In this document: positions 33,361 through 42,556 of the stretch, in pieces
Layout of the letters: each line of letters begins with the position of its first letter
Numbering within the stretch: the first letter of the stretch is position 1
From: Prado023 sp963788325
GTDB taxonomy: Bacteria; Actinomycetota; Actinomycetes; S36-B12; CAIYMF01
Length of the DNA stretch: 64,000 bases
Direction: 5' to 3'
Assembly: GCA_963788325.1 (NCBI GenBank)
Contig: CAWBGJ010000009.1
Span: forward strand, 434,001 to 498,000
Program-made: the position numbers and the translations under genes
The notes under the pieces: model-generated
Database searches by the model: none
What the model saw: only the letters and a program-made list of their open reading frames with translations
Told to the model about the DNA's origin: nothing

Positions 33361-34971
33361 GTGGGACGCATGCACAGGGTGCCGGTGATCGTCGCAGGGC
33401 TGATCGGCCTGGCCCTGATCGCGGACCTGATCGGGTTCGCCGCGGCGGCCCCGGCCGGCGCGCAGTCGGCCTCCGCCAGAGGCCAGGTCAGCGCCAGCGC
33501 CCCTCGCGTGGTCCTGCCCCAGGTCACACAGGCCGGGGATCCCGTGCGCCCAGTCACGATCGACAACGGAGCGGGCACCGGTCGGGTCCGTTTCGACACC
33601 AAGGGCAACGCGATCGATGCCCACGACGGCGAGATCGTGCAGTTCGGTAACCGCTACTACCTGTACGGGACCGCCTATGGCTGCGGGTACGACCGCTTCT
33701 CCCGACCCGCGTCACCGTTCTGCGGGTTCCGCGTGTACGAGTCCGTCGACCTGGTCACCTGGGTCGACCGGGGACCGCTGTTCGACCACACGACCAGCAC
33801 TTGGCAGAAGCGCTGCAACAGCCTGACCCTGTCCTGCTACCGACCGCATGTGATCCGCCATCCCTCGACCGGCAAGTACATCCTCTGGATCAACGCCTAT
33901 GACGTGCCCAACGGCTACCACGTGCTGCTCGGCGACTCCCCCGTCGGCCCGTTCAAGGAGATCGGCCTGCCGACGCTGGTCCACAAGAACGGTGGCGTCT
34001 TCGGCCTGTTCATCGACGACGACGACACGGCCTTCATCGCCTACACGACCCGACCCGGCTACGGCATGGCCATCGAGAGGCTGGACACCGCCATGACGTC
34101 CGGAACCGGCGACGTGGTCAAGCTCGGCCTCTCCGGCGTCGAGGCACCCTCGTTGTTCCGCAGGGGTGACACCTACTACCTGACGATCGCCTCGCCCGGC
34201 TGCGCATACTGCTCGGGCACGGGTACCTCGTACCTGAGCGCACCCACCCCACTGGGCCCCTGGTCGGGGCCGACGAGGATCGCCGAGAAGTCATGCGGGG
34301 GCCAGCCCGCTGCGGTGGCCGTGCTCAATCGCGACGCCACCCCGGTGTACCTCTACCAGAGCGACCGGTGGAACCATCGCAGCCCCAACCAGTCGCTGGC
34401 ACGGCACTACTGGGAGCCGCTGCGGTTCACTGCGGACGGCCAGATCGCCCCCTTGACCTGCGCCGCCACGCACACCGTGCGCATCCCGGTGGCGACCTCG
34501 GCCGCGACGAGCACCCCGCCGGCCAAGCCCGGGCTCCAGGCGATGAACTGGGTGTGCGACATCAAGCGCGGTCACTCGCGGGCGCAGACCTTCAAGGTGG
34601 CGAAGTCCAGCACGCTGCGCGAGATCTCGGTGGCTACGTTCCGCCGGGGCAAGCCCACCAAGGCCCTGACGATCGCCGTCTACCGGACGAAGTCCGGGAA
34701 GCCGTCGGGCAAGGCGCTGTGGCGAACCACGCGGTCCGCGGCGTCGCTGAGCTGGTCCCCGGAGCAGCTGGTCCTCAAGCCCGGGCTGCGGGTCAAGGGC
34801 GGCAAGTATGCCGTGGTGCTCAGCACGACGGCCAAGGGCACCGAGAAGAAGTGCTACGGCGCGATGCGCTCGACCTATTCGGTGCTCCCGGGCTCCGTGG
34901 CCCTGGACCGCAGGAGCTCGAAGTGGAAGAAGAACTCCGGCGACCACGGTGTCTGGGCGCGCTGGGCGTGA
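33361..34971 (+). CDS. Secreted GH43-like beta-propeller glycosidase with a C-terminal accessory domain
   Basis: A 536-residue exported protein (signal segment VPVIVAGLIGLALIADLIGFAAAAPAGA). Residues of about 70-370 form a five-bladed propeller type: DAHDGEIVQFGNRYYLYGTAYGCG supplies the catalytic-base aspartate and CYRPHVIRHPSTGKYILWINAYD the strand typical of GH43_24 exo-galactanase relatives. SGVEAPSLFRRGDTYYLTIASPGC follows. The last 150 residues are lysine-rich with repeated basic strands, perhaps carbohydrate binding. GTG at 33361 has GAGGG upstream; an ATG three codons on is possible. The gene leads directly into the P450. Confidence 0.75.
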   Translation: MGRMHRVPVIVAGLIGLALIADLIGFAAAAPAGAQSASARGQVSASAPRVVLPQVTQAGDPVRPVTIDNGAGTGRVRFDTKGNAIDAHDGEIVQFGNRYYLYGTAYGCGYDRFSRPASPFCGFRVYESVDLVTWVDRGPLFDHTTSTWQKRCNSLTLSCYRPHVIRHPSTGKYILWINAYDVPNGYHVLLGDSPVGPFKEIGLPTLVHKNGGVFGLFIDDDDTAFIAYTTRPGYGMAIERLDTAMTSGTGDVVKLGLSGVEAPSLFRRGDTYYLTIASPGCAYCSGTGTSYLSAPTPLGPWSGPTRIAEKSCGGQPAAVAVLNRDATPVYLYQSDRWNHRSPNQSLARHYWEPLRFTADGQIAPLTCAATHTVRIPVATSAATSTPPAKPGLQAMNWVCDIKRGHSRAQTFKVAKSSTLREISVATFRRGKPTKALTIAVYRTKSGKPSGKALWRTTRSAASLSWSPEQLVLKPGLRVKGGKYAVVLSTTAKGTEKKCYGAMRSTYSVLPGSVALDRRSSKWKKNSGDHGVWARWA

Positions 34972-34993
34972 GTGCAGCCACCACGATGTGCAC

Positions 34994-36313
34994 ATGAGCC
35001 CCGACCCGATCGCTCGCGTGCCCGGTCTGCCCGTGCTGGGCAACACGGTGGAGTTCCTCCGCGACGCCGCAGGGCTGCTGCGCCGAGCCCAGGCCGAGCA
35101 CGGGGACGCCTTCGAGGTACGCGTCCTGGGCCAGCCGACCACGGTGCTGATGAGCCCCGAGGCCACCAAGGAGGTGTACATCGACCGCGCCGAGAACTTC
35201 TCCAGTGAGATCGGCTGGTCGTTCACGATCGGCCCGATGTTCGCCCGCGGCCTGATGCTGCGCGACTTCGACGATCACCACCTGCACCGGCGCGTCATGC
35301 AGTACGCGTTCCGCCGTCAGGCGTTGGCCGGCTACATGGCGCAGGTCAACGCCCTGGCTGGCGCACATGTCGCCGCGGCAGTGCGCGAGGCCGGCCCGGC
35401 GGGGACCGACGTCTACCAGATGACCAAGCGGCTGACCCTGGACATCGCCGCCCAGGTGTTCGTGGGCCTGGAGCTCGGTGCGCAGGCCGACGTGGTCAAC
35501 GACTGCTTCGTGGCCATGATGCGGGCCTCGGTCGCTCCGCTGCGCCGGGACGTCCCGGGCACCGCGTTCGCTCGCGGGCTGCGCGCGCGGCGGACGCTGC
35601 AGGACCTGCTCACCGGGCTCGTGGCGGAGCGCAGGTCGGGCCCCGACCACGGCACGGACCTGCTCAGCCAGCTGTCCCGGGCGACCACCGAGTCGGGCGC
35701 CACCCTGGCCGTCGACGAGGTCGTGGACCACATGATCTTCCTGCTGCTGGCTGCCCACGACACCACGACAGCGACCCTCACAGTGATGCTCTGGCACCTG
35801 TCCCAGCACCCGGACTGGCAGGACCGGTTGGCCGACGAGGTGGCCGGGCTGGGCGGGGCGCCGGTGACGATCGAGAACTACAAGTCGCTGACGGACACCG
35901 AGCTGGTCATGAAGGAGGCGCTGCGGCTGAGCCCGCCGGTGCCGTTCTCGCCCAGGGGGGTGCTCCGCGACACCGAGGTGGCGGGTGTCGCCCTGCACGC
36001 GGGGCAGATGATCACGCTGGCCAGCCTCGGACTGCATCGACACCCCGACTTCTGGGCCGCACCACAGGAGTTCGACCCGCTGCGCTTCGGCCCCGACCGG
36101 GCCGAGGACCGGGCGCACTCGCACGTGTACGTGCCCTTCGGCGGCGGTGCCCACATCTGCCTGGGCAACCACCTCGCTGAACTGATGACCAAGGCGGTCA
36201 TGGCTGCGGTCCTGGCCGAGCACCGGGTACGCGCCCGGCCCGGCCAGCGCATGGAGATGGCCTCGGTGCCGATCCCCAAGCCCCGCGGGGAGCTGCTCCT
36301 GACGCTGGCCTGA
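34994..36313 (+). CDS. Cytochrome P450
   Basis: A 439-residue soluble heme monooxygenase. The heme ligand motif FGGGAHICLG (Cys near residue 387), the K-helix KEALRLSPPVPFSPR and the I-helix oxygen-activating LLAAHDTTTATL are all present. The opening PGLPVLGNTVEFLRDA is the usual proline-rich hinge. Substrate is not predictable from context; the neighbour upstream is a secreted glycosidase and the neighbour downstream an acyl-CoA synthetase on the other strand. Redox partners are not encoded nearby. Start at 34994 has no strong ribosome-binding site. Confidence 0.93.
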   Translation: MSPDPIARVPGLPVLGNTVEFLRDAAGLLRRAQAEHGDAFEVRVLGQPTTVLMSPEATKEVYIDRAENFSSEIGWSFTIGPMFARGLMLRDFDDHHLHRRVMQYAFRRQALAGYMAQVNALAGAHVAAAVREAGPAGTDVYQMTKRLTLDIAAQVFVGLELGAQADVVNDCFVAMMRASVAPLRRDVPGTAFARGLRARRTLQDLLTGLVAERRSGPDHGTDLLSQLSRATTESGATLAVDEVVDHMIFLLLAAHDTTTATLTVMLWHLSQHPDWQDRLADEVAGLGGAPVTIENYKSLTDTELVMKEALRLSPPVPFSPRGVLRDTEVAGVALHAGQMITLASLGLHRHPDFWAAPQEFDPLRFGPDRAEDRAHSHVYVPFGGGAHICLGNHLAELMTKAVMAAVLAEHRVRARPGQRMEMASVPIPKPRGELLLTLA

Positions 36314-36338
36314 GCGGCCCCCGCTGGTCGGCCGACTG

Positions 36339-36406
36339 GATCCGCTCCCCTTTCCCCGATCCGCTCCCGGAATTCGGGGAGCGGATCGGGCGAACGGGAG
36401 CGGATT
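36339..36406. repeat. Four related inverted copies of GATCCGCTCCC, terminator-like
   Basis: CCCGATCCGCTCCC (36355-36368) pairs perfectly with GGGAGCGGATCGGG (36377-36390) around an 8-base loop. Two outer copies, GATCCGCTCCC at 36339-36349 and GGGAGCGGATT at about 36396-36406, can pair with each other or with the inner arms. It lies between convergent P450 and acyl-CoA synthetase genes, suggesting a bidirectional terminator. Confidence 0.75.
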
Positions 36407-36433
36407 CCCCGGGACTCCTCGGGGCGGCGGGGG

Positions 36434-37918
36434 TCAGTCGGTCGGGATGTGGATCTCGCGCTTGAGGATCTTGCCGGTGGGCGTCAGTGGCAGCTCGCTG
36501 GTGACCCAGACCGTGCGTGGGTACTTGTACGCCGCCACCCGCTCCTTGACGAACTCGCGCAACTCCTCGGCCGTCGCGCTGGCACCGGGCTTGAGCGTGA
36601 CGGCGGCGGCCACCTCCTCGCCGAGCTCGGGGTGCGGGACGCCCAGGACCGCCGCGGTCCCGACGGCGGGGTGCTCGTAGAGGACCTCCTCGATCTCGCG
36701 CGGGTACACGTTGAAGCCGCCGCGGATGATCATGTCCTTGGCCCGGTCGACGATGTAGTAGTAGCCCTCGTCATCGCGACGGGCCAGGTCACCGGTGCGG
36801 AACCAGCCGTCGTGCATGACCTCCGCGGTGGCCTCGGGCTTGCCGAGGTAGCCCTTCATGACGTTGTGGCCCTTGATCGCGATCTCGCCGATCTCGCCCT
36901 CGGGGGTGTCGTCCCATTCGGCGCCGACGAGCCGGAACTCAACACCCTCGACCGGCTGGCCGATCGAGCCGGCCTTGCGCTCGCGGCCGGGATGGTTGAA
37001 CGAGGCGACCGGGCTGGTCTCCGACAGGCCGTAGCCCTCCAGGATGACTGCGTCGAAGGCCTTCTCGAAGCCGTGCAGCACCTCGACGGGCAGCGACGCT
37101 CCCCCGGAGGCGCAGACCCGCAGTGCGGACAGGTCGTAGTCCGCCCCAGCCGGGTGCTGGAGCAGGGCGACGTACATGGTGGGTACGCCCAGCATGACGG
37201 TCACCTTGTCGCGCTGGAGGACCTCGAGGGCCTTCGTCGGGTCGAAACGGGGCAGCAGGGTCAGGGTGGCCCCCGCCAGGATGGAGGCGTTCATGCCCAC
37301 GGTCTGGCCGAAGGAGTGGAACAGCGGCAGGCCGCCGAACACCATGTCGTCCTCGGAGTAGCTGACCAGCCCGATGCAGATCTCGGCGTTGCGCCGCATG
37401 TTCGCGTGGGTGAGCTCCGCGCCCTTCGGGGTGCCGGTGGTGCCCGACGTGTAGAGCACGACCGCGGTGTCGTCGTCGGCGCGATCGACGAGGTCGACCG
37501 GTTCGTGGGCCATGACCTGGCTGAGGAACTCCGCCGGCACGACGTTGACGAACTGCGAGCCGGCCTCCTGGGCCCCGATCTCCGCCTCGGTGACAACCCC
37601 GTCCCAGGCGAAGAACACCTTGGCCGCGGAGTCGCGCAGGACGAAGGCGAACTCACGCGACTTGTACAGCGGATTGACCGGGACGACGACGCCACCAGCC
37701 CAGAGGATCCCGTAGTAGATGATCGGCATGTGCGGGATGTTGGGCAGGCTGACCGCGACCCGGTCGCCGGGCTCGACGCCCAGGGACTTCCACCAGCCGG
37801 CAACGCGCGCCGCTCCCTGGGCGAGCATCCCGTAGCTGACGACGGTCTCATCGAGGACGACGGCGGGCTTGGCAGGGTGGGCCTCGGCGGTGCGGGCGAG
37901 GTTGCTGGCGAGGTTCAT
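36434..37918 (-). CDS. Long-chain fatty-acid--CoA ligase (AMP-dependent synthetase)
   Basis: A 494-residue adenylate-forming enzyme that activates a carboxylic acid with ATP and CoA. Motifs: TAVVLYTSGTTGTPKGAELTHANM (AMP-binding P-loop), VILEGYGLSETSPV, and GWFRTGDLARRDDEGYYYIVDRAKDMIIRGGFNVYPREIEEVL with the hinge. The catalytic lysine is in PLTPTGKILKREI. Length suits medium to long-chain acyl-CoA synthetases. The start at 37918 has AAAGGA upstream. The substrate chain length is not determined. Confidence 0.92.
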   Translation of the reverse strand: MNLASNLARTAEAHPAKPAVVLDETVVSYGMLAQGAARVAGWWKSLGVEPGDRVAVSLPNIPHMPIIYYGILWAGGVVVPVNPLYKSREFAFVLRDSAAKVFFAWDGVVTEAEIGAQEAGSQFVNVVPAEFLSQVMAHEPVDLVDRADDDTAVVLYTSGTTGTPKGAELTHANMRRNAEICIGLVSYSEDDMVFGGLPLFHSFGQTVGMNASILAGATLTLLPRFDPTKALEVLQRDKVTVMLGVPTMYVALLQHPAGADYDLSALRVCASGGASLPVEVLHGFEKAFDAVILEGYGLSETSPVASFNHPGRERKAGSIGQPVEGVEFRLVGAEWDDTPEGEIGEIAIKGHNVMKGYLGKPEATAEVMHDGWFRTGDLARRDDEGYYYIVDRAKDMIIRGGFNVYPREIEEVLYEHPAVGTAAVLGVPHPELGEEVAAAVTLKPGASATAEELREFVKERVAAYKYPRTVWVTSELPLTPTGKILKREIHIPTD

Positions 37919-38063
37919 GGAGGTCCTTTCCGCGGGGGAGGGCAGTCCGGGGGACGGCGCGAGCGTGACCTGAATCACTGTAGGCGACGACGGGGTGGGG
38001 ACTCAGGGCGGGGGCGACAGCCCACCGCGACGACGTCTCGAGGACCACGCCCATACTGGGTGC

Positions 38064-38702
38064 ATGCCCGCTCACGACCATCGACTGTTCACCCGCATCT
38101 ACGGCGTGATCGCCGACCTGGGGGAGCACTCCGAACTGGGGCCGGCTCGTTCCGAGGTACTCGCGGGCGCCCACGGCAGGTTGCTGATCGTGGGCTTGGG
38201 CCCGGGCCACGACCTGGATCACCTCCCCGCTGCGGTCAGCTCTGTGGTGGCGGTCGAACCCAGCGCCTCGATGCGTGCCATCTCCCTGGGCCGGGTGCAG
38301 GCGGCCCGTGAGCGCGGCATCGAGGTGGACCTGATCGACGCTGTGGGCGAGCAATTGCCGATCCCCGATGATTCGGTGGACAGCGTGCTGTTCGCCTACG
38401 TCCTCTGCTCGGTCGACTCGGTGGCCCAGGTGCTGTCCGAGGCACGCCGCGTCCTGCATCCGGACGGGACCGTCTGCGTGCTCGAGCACGTGCGGGCGCA
38501 GCCGGGCACCTGGACACAGCGCATGCAGCGCGCCGTGTCGGTGGGCGGGCTGTGGCCGATGCTGGCCGGTGGCTGTCGCTGCGACCAGGACACCGGGGCT
38601 GCGCTGGCCGGGGCAGGATTCCACGTCGAGGACCTCGAGCACCGTGCGCTGGTCAACGTCCCGGTGGTCAACTGGACGCTGATGGGCTCCAGTAGGCCCT
38701 GA
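38064..38702 (+). CDS. Class I SAM-dependent methyltransferase
   Basis: A 212-residue methyltransferase with motif I GRLLIVGLGPGHDLDHLP, an acidic residue pairing in VVAVEPSASMRAISLGR and the motif IV/V region LPIPDDSVDSVLFAYVLCSVDSVAQVLSEARRVLHPDGTVCVLEHV. It resembles UbiE/Coq5-type enzymes and METTL7-like small-molecule methyltransferases (GTWTQRMQRAVSVGGLWPMLAGGCRCDQDT). The substrate is unknown. A weak CATACT -10 lies six bases before the start. Confidence 0.88.
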   Translation: MPAHDHRLFTRIYGVIADLGEHSELGPARSEVLAGAHGRLLIVGLGPGHDLDHLPAAVSSVVAVEPSASMRAISLGRVQAARERGIEVDLIDAVGEQLPIPDDSVDSVLFAYVLCSVDSVAQVLSEARRVLHPDGTVCVLEHVRAQPGTWTQRMQRAVSVGGLWPMLAGGCRCDQDTGAALAGAGFHVEDLEHRALVNVPVVNWTLMGSSRP

Positions 38703-38784
38703 CCAGCACCGGCGGCGCTCCAGCCGCACGGCTGAGGGGGTCCGATCACAGTCGCGGCGGACCCCGCCCGACCGTTGCGGCCGC

Positions 38785-39255
38785 TCAGCCCATGCGCGCG
38801 TAGCCGAAGGCCAGCGACGTCGCCACGCAGACCCAGACCAGGTACGGCAGGAGCGCAACGGCGCCGCCGGGGGTGACCGACCAGGTCAGGGCGACCAGGG
38901 CCGCCGTGAGCAGGGCCGCGCCCGACAGTGCGACCGCCGAGGCCGTCAACGCGTGCGGGACGTAGAAGAGGTAGGCCCACGCCAGCGCACACGCGACGCT
39001 GACCGCCGCGATGCCCAGCCAGGCGGATACGGCTGCGGCAGTGCCCCGCTGCGCCACCACCACCCCGACCACGGCCAGGGCGAGGAAGTTGTACGGCCAG
39101 ATGAGTCCGAACACGATGTCCGGCGGCTGCCAGCTCGGCTTCTCCAGGCTGGCGTACCAACCGGGGTTGGTCGACACCCAGAAACCGGAGCCAGCGGCAT
39201 AGACCACGACGAGCAGCACCGCGGCGACACTCGCCACGGTCCGCCAGGTCGTCAT
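38785..39255 (-). CDS. tspO: TspO/MBR family tryptophan-rich sensory protein
   Basis: A 156-residue five-helix membrane protein. The hallmark WYASLEKPSWQPPDIVFGLIWPYNFLALAVVG is present near residues 33-65, with further aromatic helices (LAWAYLFYVPHAL, LPYLVWVCVATSLAFGYARMG). TspO binds tetrapyrroles and may act in stress or porphyrin handling. It is alone on the minus strand. Between it and hsp20 is a terminator. Confidence 0.9.
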   Translation of the reverse strand: MTTWRTVASVAAVLLVVVYAAGSGFWVSTNPGWYASLEKPSWQPPDIVFGLIWPYNFLALAVVGVVVAQRGTAAAVSAWLGIAAVSVACALAWAYLFYVPHALTASAVALSGAALLTAALVALTWSVTPGGAVALLPYLVWVCVATSLAFGYARMG

Positions 39256-39401
39256 GGCTCAAGGATGGCCCGCACCCGGCGACCGCGCACGGACCAGGTG
39301 GCTCGACGTTGAGCTGGACGCCATGCGCGAGTCCAGCCCGAGCCTGCAGGAGTCCTCGGCGATGGAGCAGCCATGCCCTCCGCGCGGGGGCCTCGCAGCA
39401 T

Positions 39402-39450
39402 GGCGAAGGCGCCGTCCGGGGACTCCCATCCCGGGACGGCGCCCTTCGCC
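39402..39450 (-). terminator. Terminator hairpin after hsp20
   Basis: GGCGAAG-GCGCCGTCC at 39402 onward pairs with GGACGGCGCCCTTCGCC ending at 39450, one bulged base, loop about 13 bases. It starts six bases after the hsp20 stop on the minus strand. Confidence 0.75.
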
Positions 39451-39455
39451 ACCGG

Positions 39456-39923
39456 TCAGCTGGCCCTGTTCTCGGCCTGCTCGCCCTCGCCGGTCTGGAT
39501 CGAGACGGTCGACCCGCCGCCGGACTCGACGGCGATCTTGCGCGGCTTGGCGGCCTCGGCCACCGGCAGCGTCAAGGTCAGCACACCGTCGGTGTAGCTG
39601 GCCGTGATGTGCTCCAGGTCGACTGCATTGCCCAGCGTCAGTTGGCGGGCGAACGTGCCGGACACGCGCTCGGCCGCCAGCCATTCGGCGCCCTCGACGC
39701 CAGTGGCGCGCTGAGCACGGATGGTCATGACGCGCTCGTCGACAGCCACGTCGATGGAACCGGGATCGACACCGGGCAGGTCGCACTGGAGCGTCCAGTG
39801 CTCACCGTCGCGGTAGAGATCGATGGGCATGGCCCGGAGGGCCTGACCCGCGTCCACGGCGGTCGAGAGCATGCGCTCAGCCAGCCGGTCGAGGTCACGG
39901 AAGGGATCGAAACGGTTTGCCAC
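39456..39923 (-). CDS. Small heat shock protein, Hsp20/alpha-crystallin family
   Basis: A 155-residue chaperone with an alpha-crystallin domain: MPIDLYRDGEHWTLQCDLPGVDPGSIDVAVDERVMTIRAQRA, GTFARQLTLGNAVDLEHITASYTDGVLTLTLPVAEAAKPRKI. The short tail is acidic. GTG at 39923 is chosen because GAGGAGG (39932-39938) lies at ideal spacing; a GTG at 39932 overlaps that site. A CIRCE operator at 39972-39998 suggests HrcA control. Ends in a strong hairpin. Confidence 0.94.
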   Translation of the reverse strand: MANRFDPFRDLDRLAERMLSTAVDAGQALRAMPIDLYRDGEHWTLQCDLPGVDPGSIDVAVDERVMTIRAQRATGVEGAEWLAAERVSGTFARQLTLGNAVDLEHITASYTDGVLTLTLPVAEAAKPRKIAVESGGGSTVSIQTGEGEQAENRAS

Positions 39924-39971
39924 CTCAACCACCTCCTCGGGTTCGTCGTCACAAGGGTGGCAACTCCAAGA

Positions 39972-39998
39972 TTAGCACTCTCCCTAGGAGAGTGCCAG
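39972..39998. promoter_or_regulatory. CIRCE operator (HrcA binding site) upstream of hsp20
   Basis: TTAGCACTC, nine bases, GAGTGCCAG: consensus CIRCE is TTAGCACTC-N9-GAGTGCTAA, so the left half is exact and the right half has two changes. The minus-strand hexamer TAATCT (39975-39970) overlaps its edge and may be the -10 box. HrcA bound here would block transcription of hsp20. No hrcA gene is in the window. Confidence 0.85.
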
Positions 39999-40140
39999 CC
40001 TCGTGGGGCCGTCCGGCGAGGTCCTCGGTCAGCACCGCGAGCGAGGTCCACCCCGACGAACTCGACCTCCATAACCTCAGGGAGTCGCTCGGCTGGCCGT
40101 CACCGCGCAGGTGCTCGGTCGATGAGGGGCCTGCTCGACG

Positions 40141-40566
40141 TCACCGGGTCCCCTGCTGCTCGACCAGGTCGTCGGTCAGGACCAGGGTCGGCGCGGCTGC
40201 GTCCTCATCCGCCGCGTCTGCCGCACCCGCATCAGCCGCGACCGCGTCCAGCGCAGCCGCATCCAGCGCGCCCGCATCCACCTGCACCTGTGGGTCACCT
40301 GCGGGCTCGTCCTGATCGCTCCCGCCCGACACGGTGTCCTTCACCGACTCGGCCGCCTTCGCGGCTGCGTCGCTGACCTTGTGCCCTACGACGGGGGCCT
40401 TCTCCGCGGCGAAGTCCTTCGCCTGCGCGGCCTTCTCCCGCACGAGTGGGCTGTCGATGAAGTCCTGGGAGCGTCGCTTGATCTGGTCATAGCGCGCCCG
40501 GCCCGCTCGCGAGCCCAGTACATAGCCGCCGACGAATCCGCCGACGAACGCGATCCTGCTCTTCAT
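40141..40566 (-). CDS. YtxH-like protein with an Ala/Asp-rich tail
   Basis: A 141-residue protein starting MKSRIAFVGGFVGGYVLGSRAGRARYDQIKRRSQDFIDSP, a short glycine-rich hydrophobic helix followed by a basic helix, as in YtxH-like membrane-associated proteins. The second half contains lysine/alanine helices (AAQAKDFAAEKAPVVGHKVSDAAAKAAESVKDTV) and then an acidic repeat-like run DAGALDAAALDAVAADAGAADAADEDAA. The GGAGC before the ATG at 40566 supports the start. Function is not known; stress roles are proposed for relatives. Confidence 0.75.
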   Translation of the reverse strand: MKSRIAFVGGFVGGYVLGSRAGRARYDQIKRRSQDFIDSPLVREKAAQAKDFAAEKAPVVGHKVSDAAAKAAESVKDTVSGGSDQDEPAGDPQVQVDAGALDAAALDAVAADAGAADAADEDAAAPTLVLTDDLVEQQGTR

Positions 40567-40681
40567 GGTTGCTCCGATCCTTCGGTGCATGAGGTGTCTG
40601 TTGCTCGATGCACCTCTACCCCCGGCAGCAGGCGGCATACCGCAAACCGCCCCGGGGCCACCTCCGCTGGGCCCGCGACTC

Positions 40682-42454
40682 CTACGGCCAGAGCACCGGG
40701 ACCAGCCACACGGTCAGCACGACCACGACCAGTGATAGCGGGAGGCCCAGCCGCCAGTAGTCGGTGAACCGGTAGCCGCCGGGGCCGTAGACCATCGTGT
40801 TGGTCTGGTAGCCGATGGGGGTCAGGAAGGAGGCAGAGGCAGCCACCGCGATCGCGATGGCCACGCCCACCGGGTTCAGCCCGGTGCCCGCGGCCAGGGA
40901 CAGGCCGATCGGGAACATCAGCAGGGCGGCGGCGTTGTTGGTGATCATCTCGGTGAGGATCATCGTGGCGAGCACGATGCCCAGCAGGGCCCCACGCGCT
41001 CCCCAGCCGTCGAACACCGAGGTCACCGCGGCGGCCGCCTGCTCGGCCAGGCCGGAGGTCTCCATGGCTGCGGCGAGGCCGAAGGCGGCGGCGATGATGA
41101 CGATCACGTCGAGGTCCACGGCACGACGCGCCTCCGTGACGCTCAGGACTCCCAGCGCAACCATCAGCAGCGCGCCGACCAGCGCACCGACCAGGATCGG
41201 CACGACCTCGAAGGTCGCCAGCACGATGATGCCGGCGAGCACCGATACCGCCAGGCCGGCCTTGGCCCCGGACACCGGCGGGCTGGGCGCCCCATCCATC
41301 GCGGCGATCAGCAGGAAGTCGTCGCGGTCGCCCCAGCGCTTCTTGAAGCCCGGGTCCGAGAGCAGGATCAGGGTGTCACCCAGGCGCAGCGGCACCTGGC
41401 CGAGTTGGGCCTCCACCAGCCCACCGTCGCGGTGAATCGCAACCACGGCGGCCTGGTACTCGTTGCGGAACCCGGCCTCCTTGAGCGTGCGGCCCACCAG
41501 CGCGGACTTTGTGCCGATGACCGCCTCGTAGTAGCGCACCGACGGGTCGGTGAGGGCCTCGATGTGCTCGGACTGCGCGGACTCCAGGCCGCGATGGCTG
41601 TGCAGGTCGACGACCTTGCGGGCCTGTCCGGCGAACCGCAGCCGGTTGCCCCCGCGCAGCACCGTCTCAGGCCGGACCGGGGCGATCACGGTGTCCCCGC
41701 GATCGACCGAGGTCAGGAACACGCCCTGCAGGTCGCGCAGGCCGGCCTGCTCCACCGTCTGCCCGTCCACAGGTCCGCCTGGCTGCACGGTGACCTCGAG
41801 GTAGAAGTCCCGCGCCTGGTCGGCAAGCTCCTGGGCCACCGACCGCCGGGCGGGCAGCACGCTGGCCGACAGCGCGACCATCACCGCGATCCCGATCACG
41901 GCGATCGGCAGGCCGATCCGGCCGATCTCGAAGAAGCCCAGCGGCCCGAGGCCGGCGTCCTCCATGAGCCCGGAGACGACCAGGTTGGTCGACGTGCCGA
42001 TCACGCTGAGCAGACCGCCGAGCACGACGGCGAACGACAGCGGCATCAGCAGCTTGGACACCGAGACCTTGTGGCGTTCAGCCCAGGTCTGCACCTCGGG
42101 GATGAGCATCGCCGCGATGGGCGTGTTGTTCAGGAAGCCCGACGCCGCCGCCGCCGGCACCGACAGCCGCGCCAAGGGCATCCGGACCCCGGTGCTGCGA
42201 CCCAGCGCCCCGTGCAGGGCGGGGGTCAGCGCCCCGGTCCGCTGCACGCCTGCGGCCACGACGTAGAGCGCCGCCACGGTCAGGGGAGCGGGGTTGGAGA
42301 ACCCGGCCAGCGACTGCTCGGTGTCGATCACGCCGACGGCCAGAAGCGCGATGTTGCCCCCGAACACCGCGACGGCTGCCGAGGTCCGGCCGCGGATGAG
42401 CAGGGCCAGCACGCCCACAAGAACTGCGAGGGTGAACCAGGCCTGCCACGTCAT
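40682..42454 (-). CDS. SLC13 family permease with two TrkA-C domains
   Basis: A 590-residue transporter in the DASS/SLC13 family. The membrane region splits around a soluble middle (about 200-375) holding two RCK-C domains: FYLEVTVQPGGPVDGQTVEQAGLRDLQGVFLTSVDRGDTVIAPV and YYEAVIGTKSALVGRTLKEAGFRNEYQAAVVAIHRDG. Conserved membrane motifs include SGFLNNTPIAAMLIP, LGTSTNLVV-like VIGTSTNLVVSG, MILTEMITNNAAALLMFPIG and ASASFLTPIGYQTNTMVYGPG. Substrate may be sulfate, arsenite or a dicarboxylate; these cannot be told apart here. ATG at 42454 starts the first helix. Confidence 0.88.
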   Translation of the reverse strand: MTWQAWFTLAVLVGVLALLIRGRTSAAVAVFGGNIALLAVGVIDTEQSLAGFSNPAPLTVAALYVVAAGVQRTGALTPALHGALGRSTGVRMPLARLSVPAAAASGFLNNTPIAAMLIPEVQTWAERHKVSVSKLLMPLSFAVVLGGLLSVIGTSTNLVVSGLMEDAGLGPLGFFEIGRIGLPIAVIGIAVMVALSASVLPARRSVAQELADQARDFYLEVTVQPGGPVDGQTVEQAGLRDLQGVFLTSVDRGDTVIAPVRPETVLRGGNRLRFAGQARKVVDLHSHRGLESAQSEHIEALTDPSVRYYEAVIGTKSALVGRTLKEAGFRNEYQAAVVAIHRDGGLVEAQLGQVPLRLGDTLILLSDPGFKKRWGDRDDFLLIAAMDGAPSPPVSGAKAGLAVSVLAGIIVLATFEVVPILVGALVGALLMVALGVLSVTEARRAVDLDVIVIIAAAFGLAAAMETSGLAEQAAAAVTSVFDGWGARGALLGIVLATMILTEMITNNAAALLMFPIGLSLAAGTGLNPVGVAIAIAVAASASFLTPIGYQTNTMVYGPGGYRFTDYWRLGLPLSLVVVVLTVWLVPVLWP

Positions 42455-42556
42455 GGGGGCAAGGGTGGCACAGTCGCTGGCCGGCGATTCCACGACGCGA
42501 CCGGCTGTCTCGTGGAACTGCCCGACTCCCGGTCTCCGGTGCTCAGCGCCGGGAGG

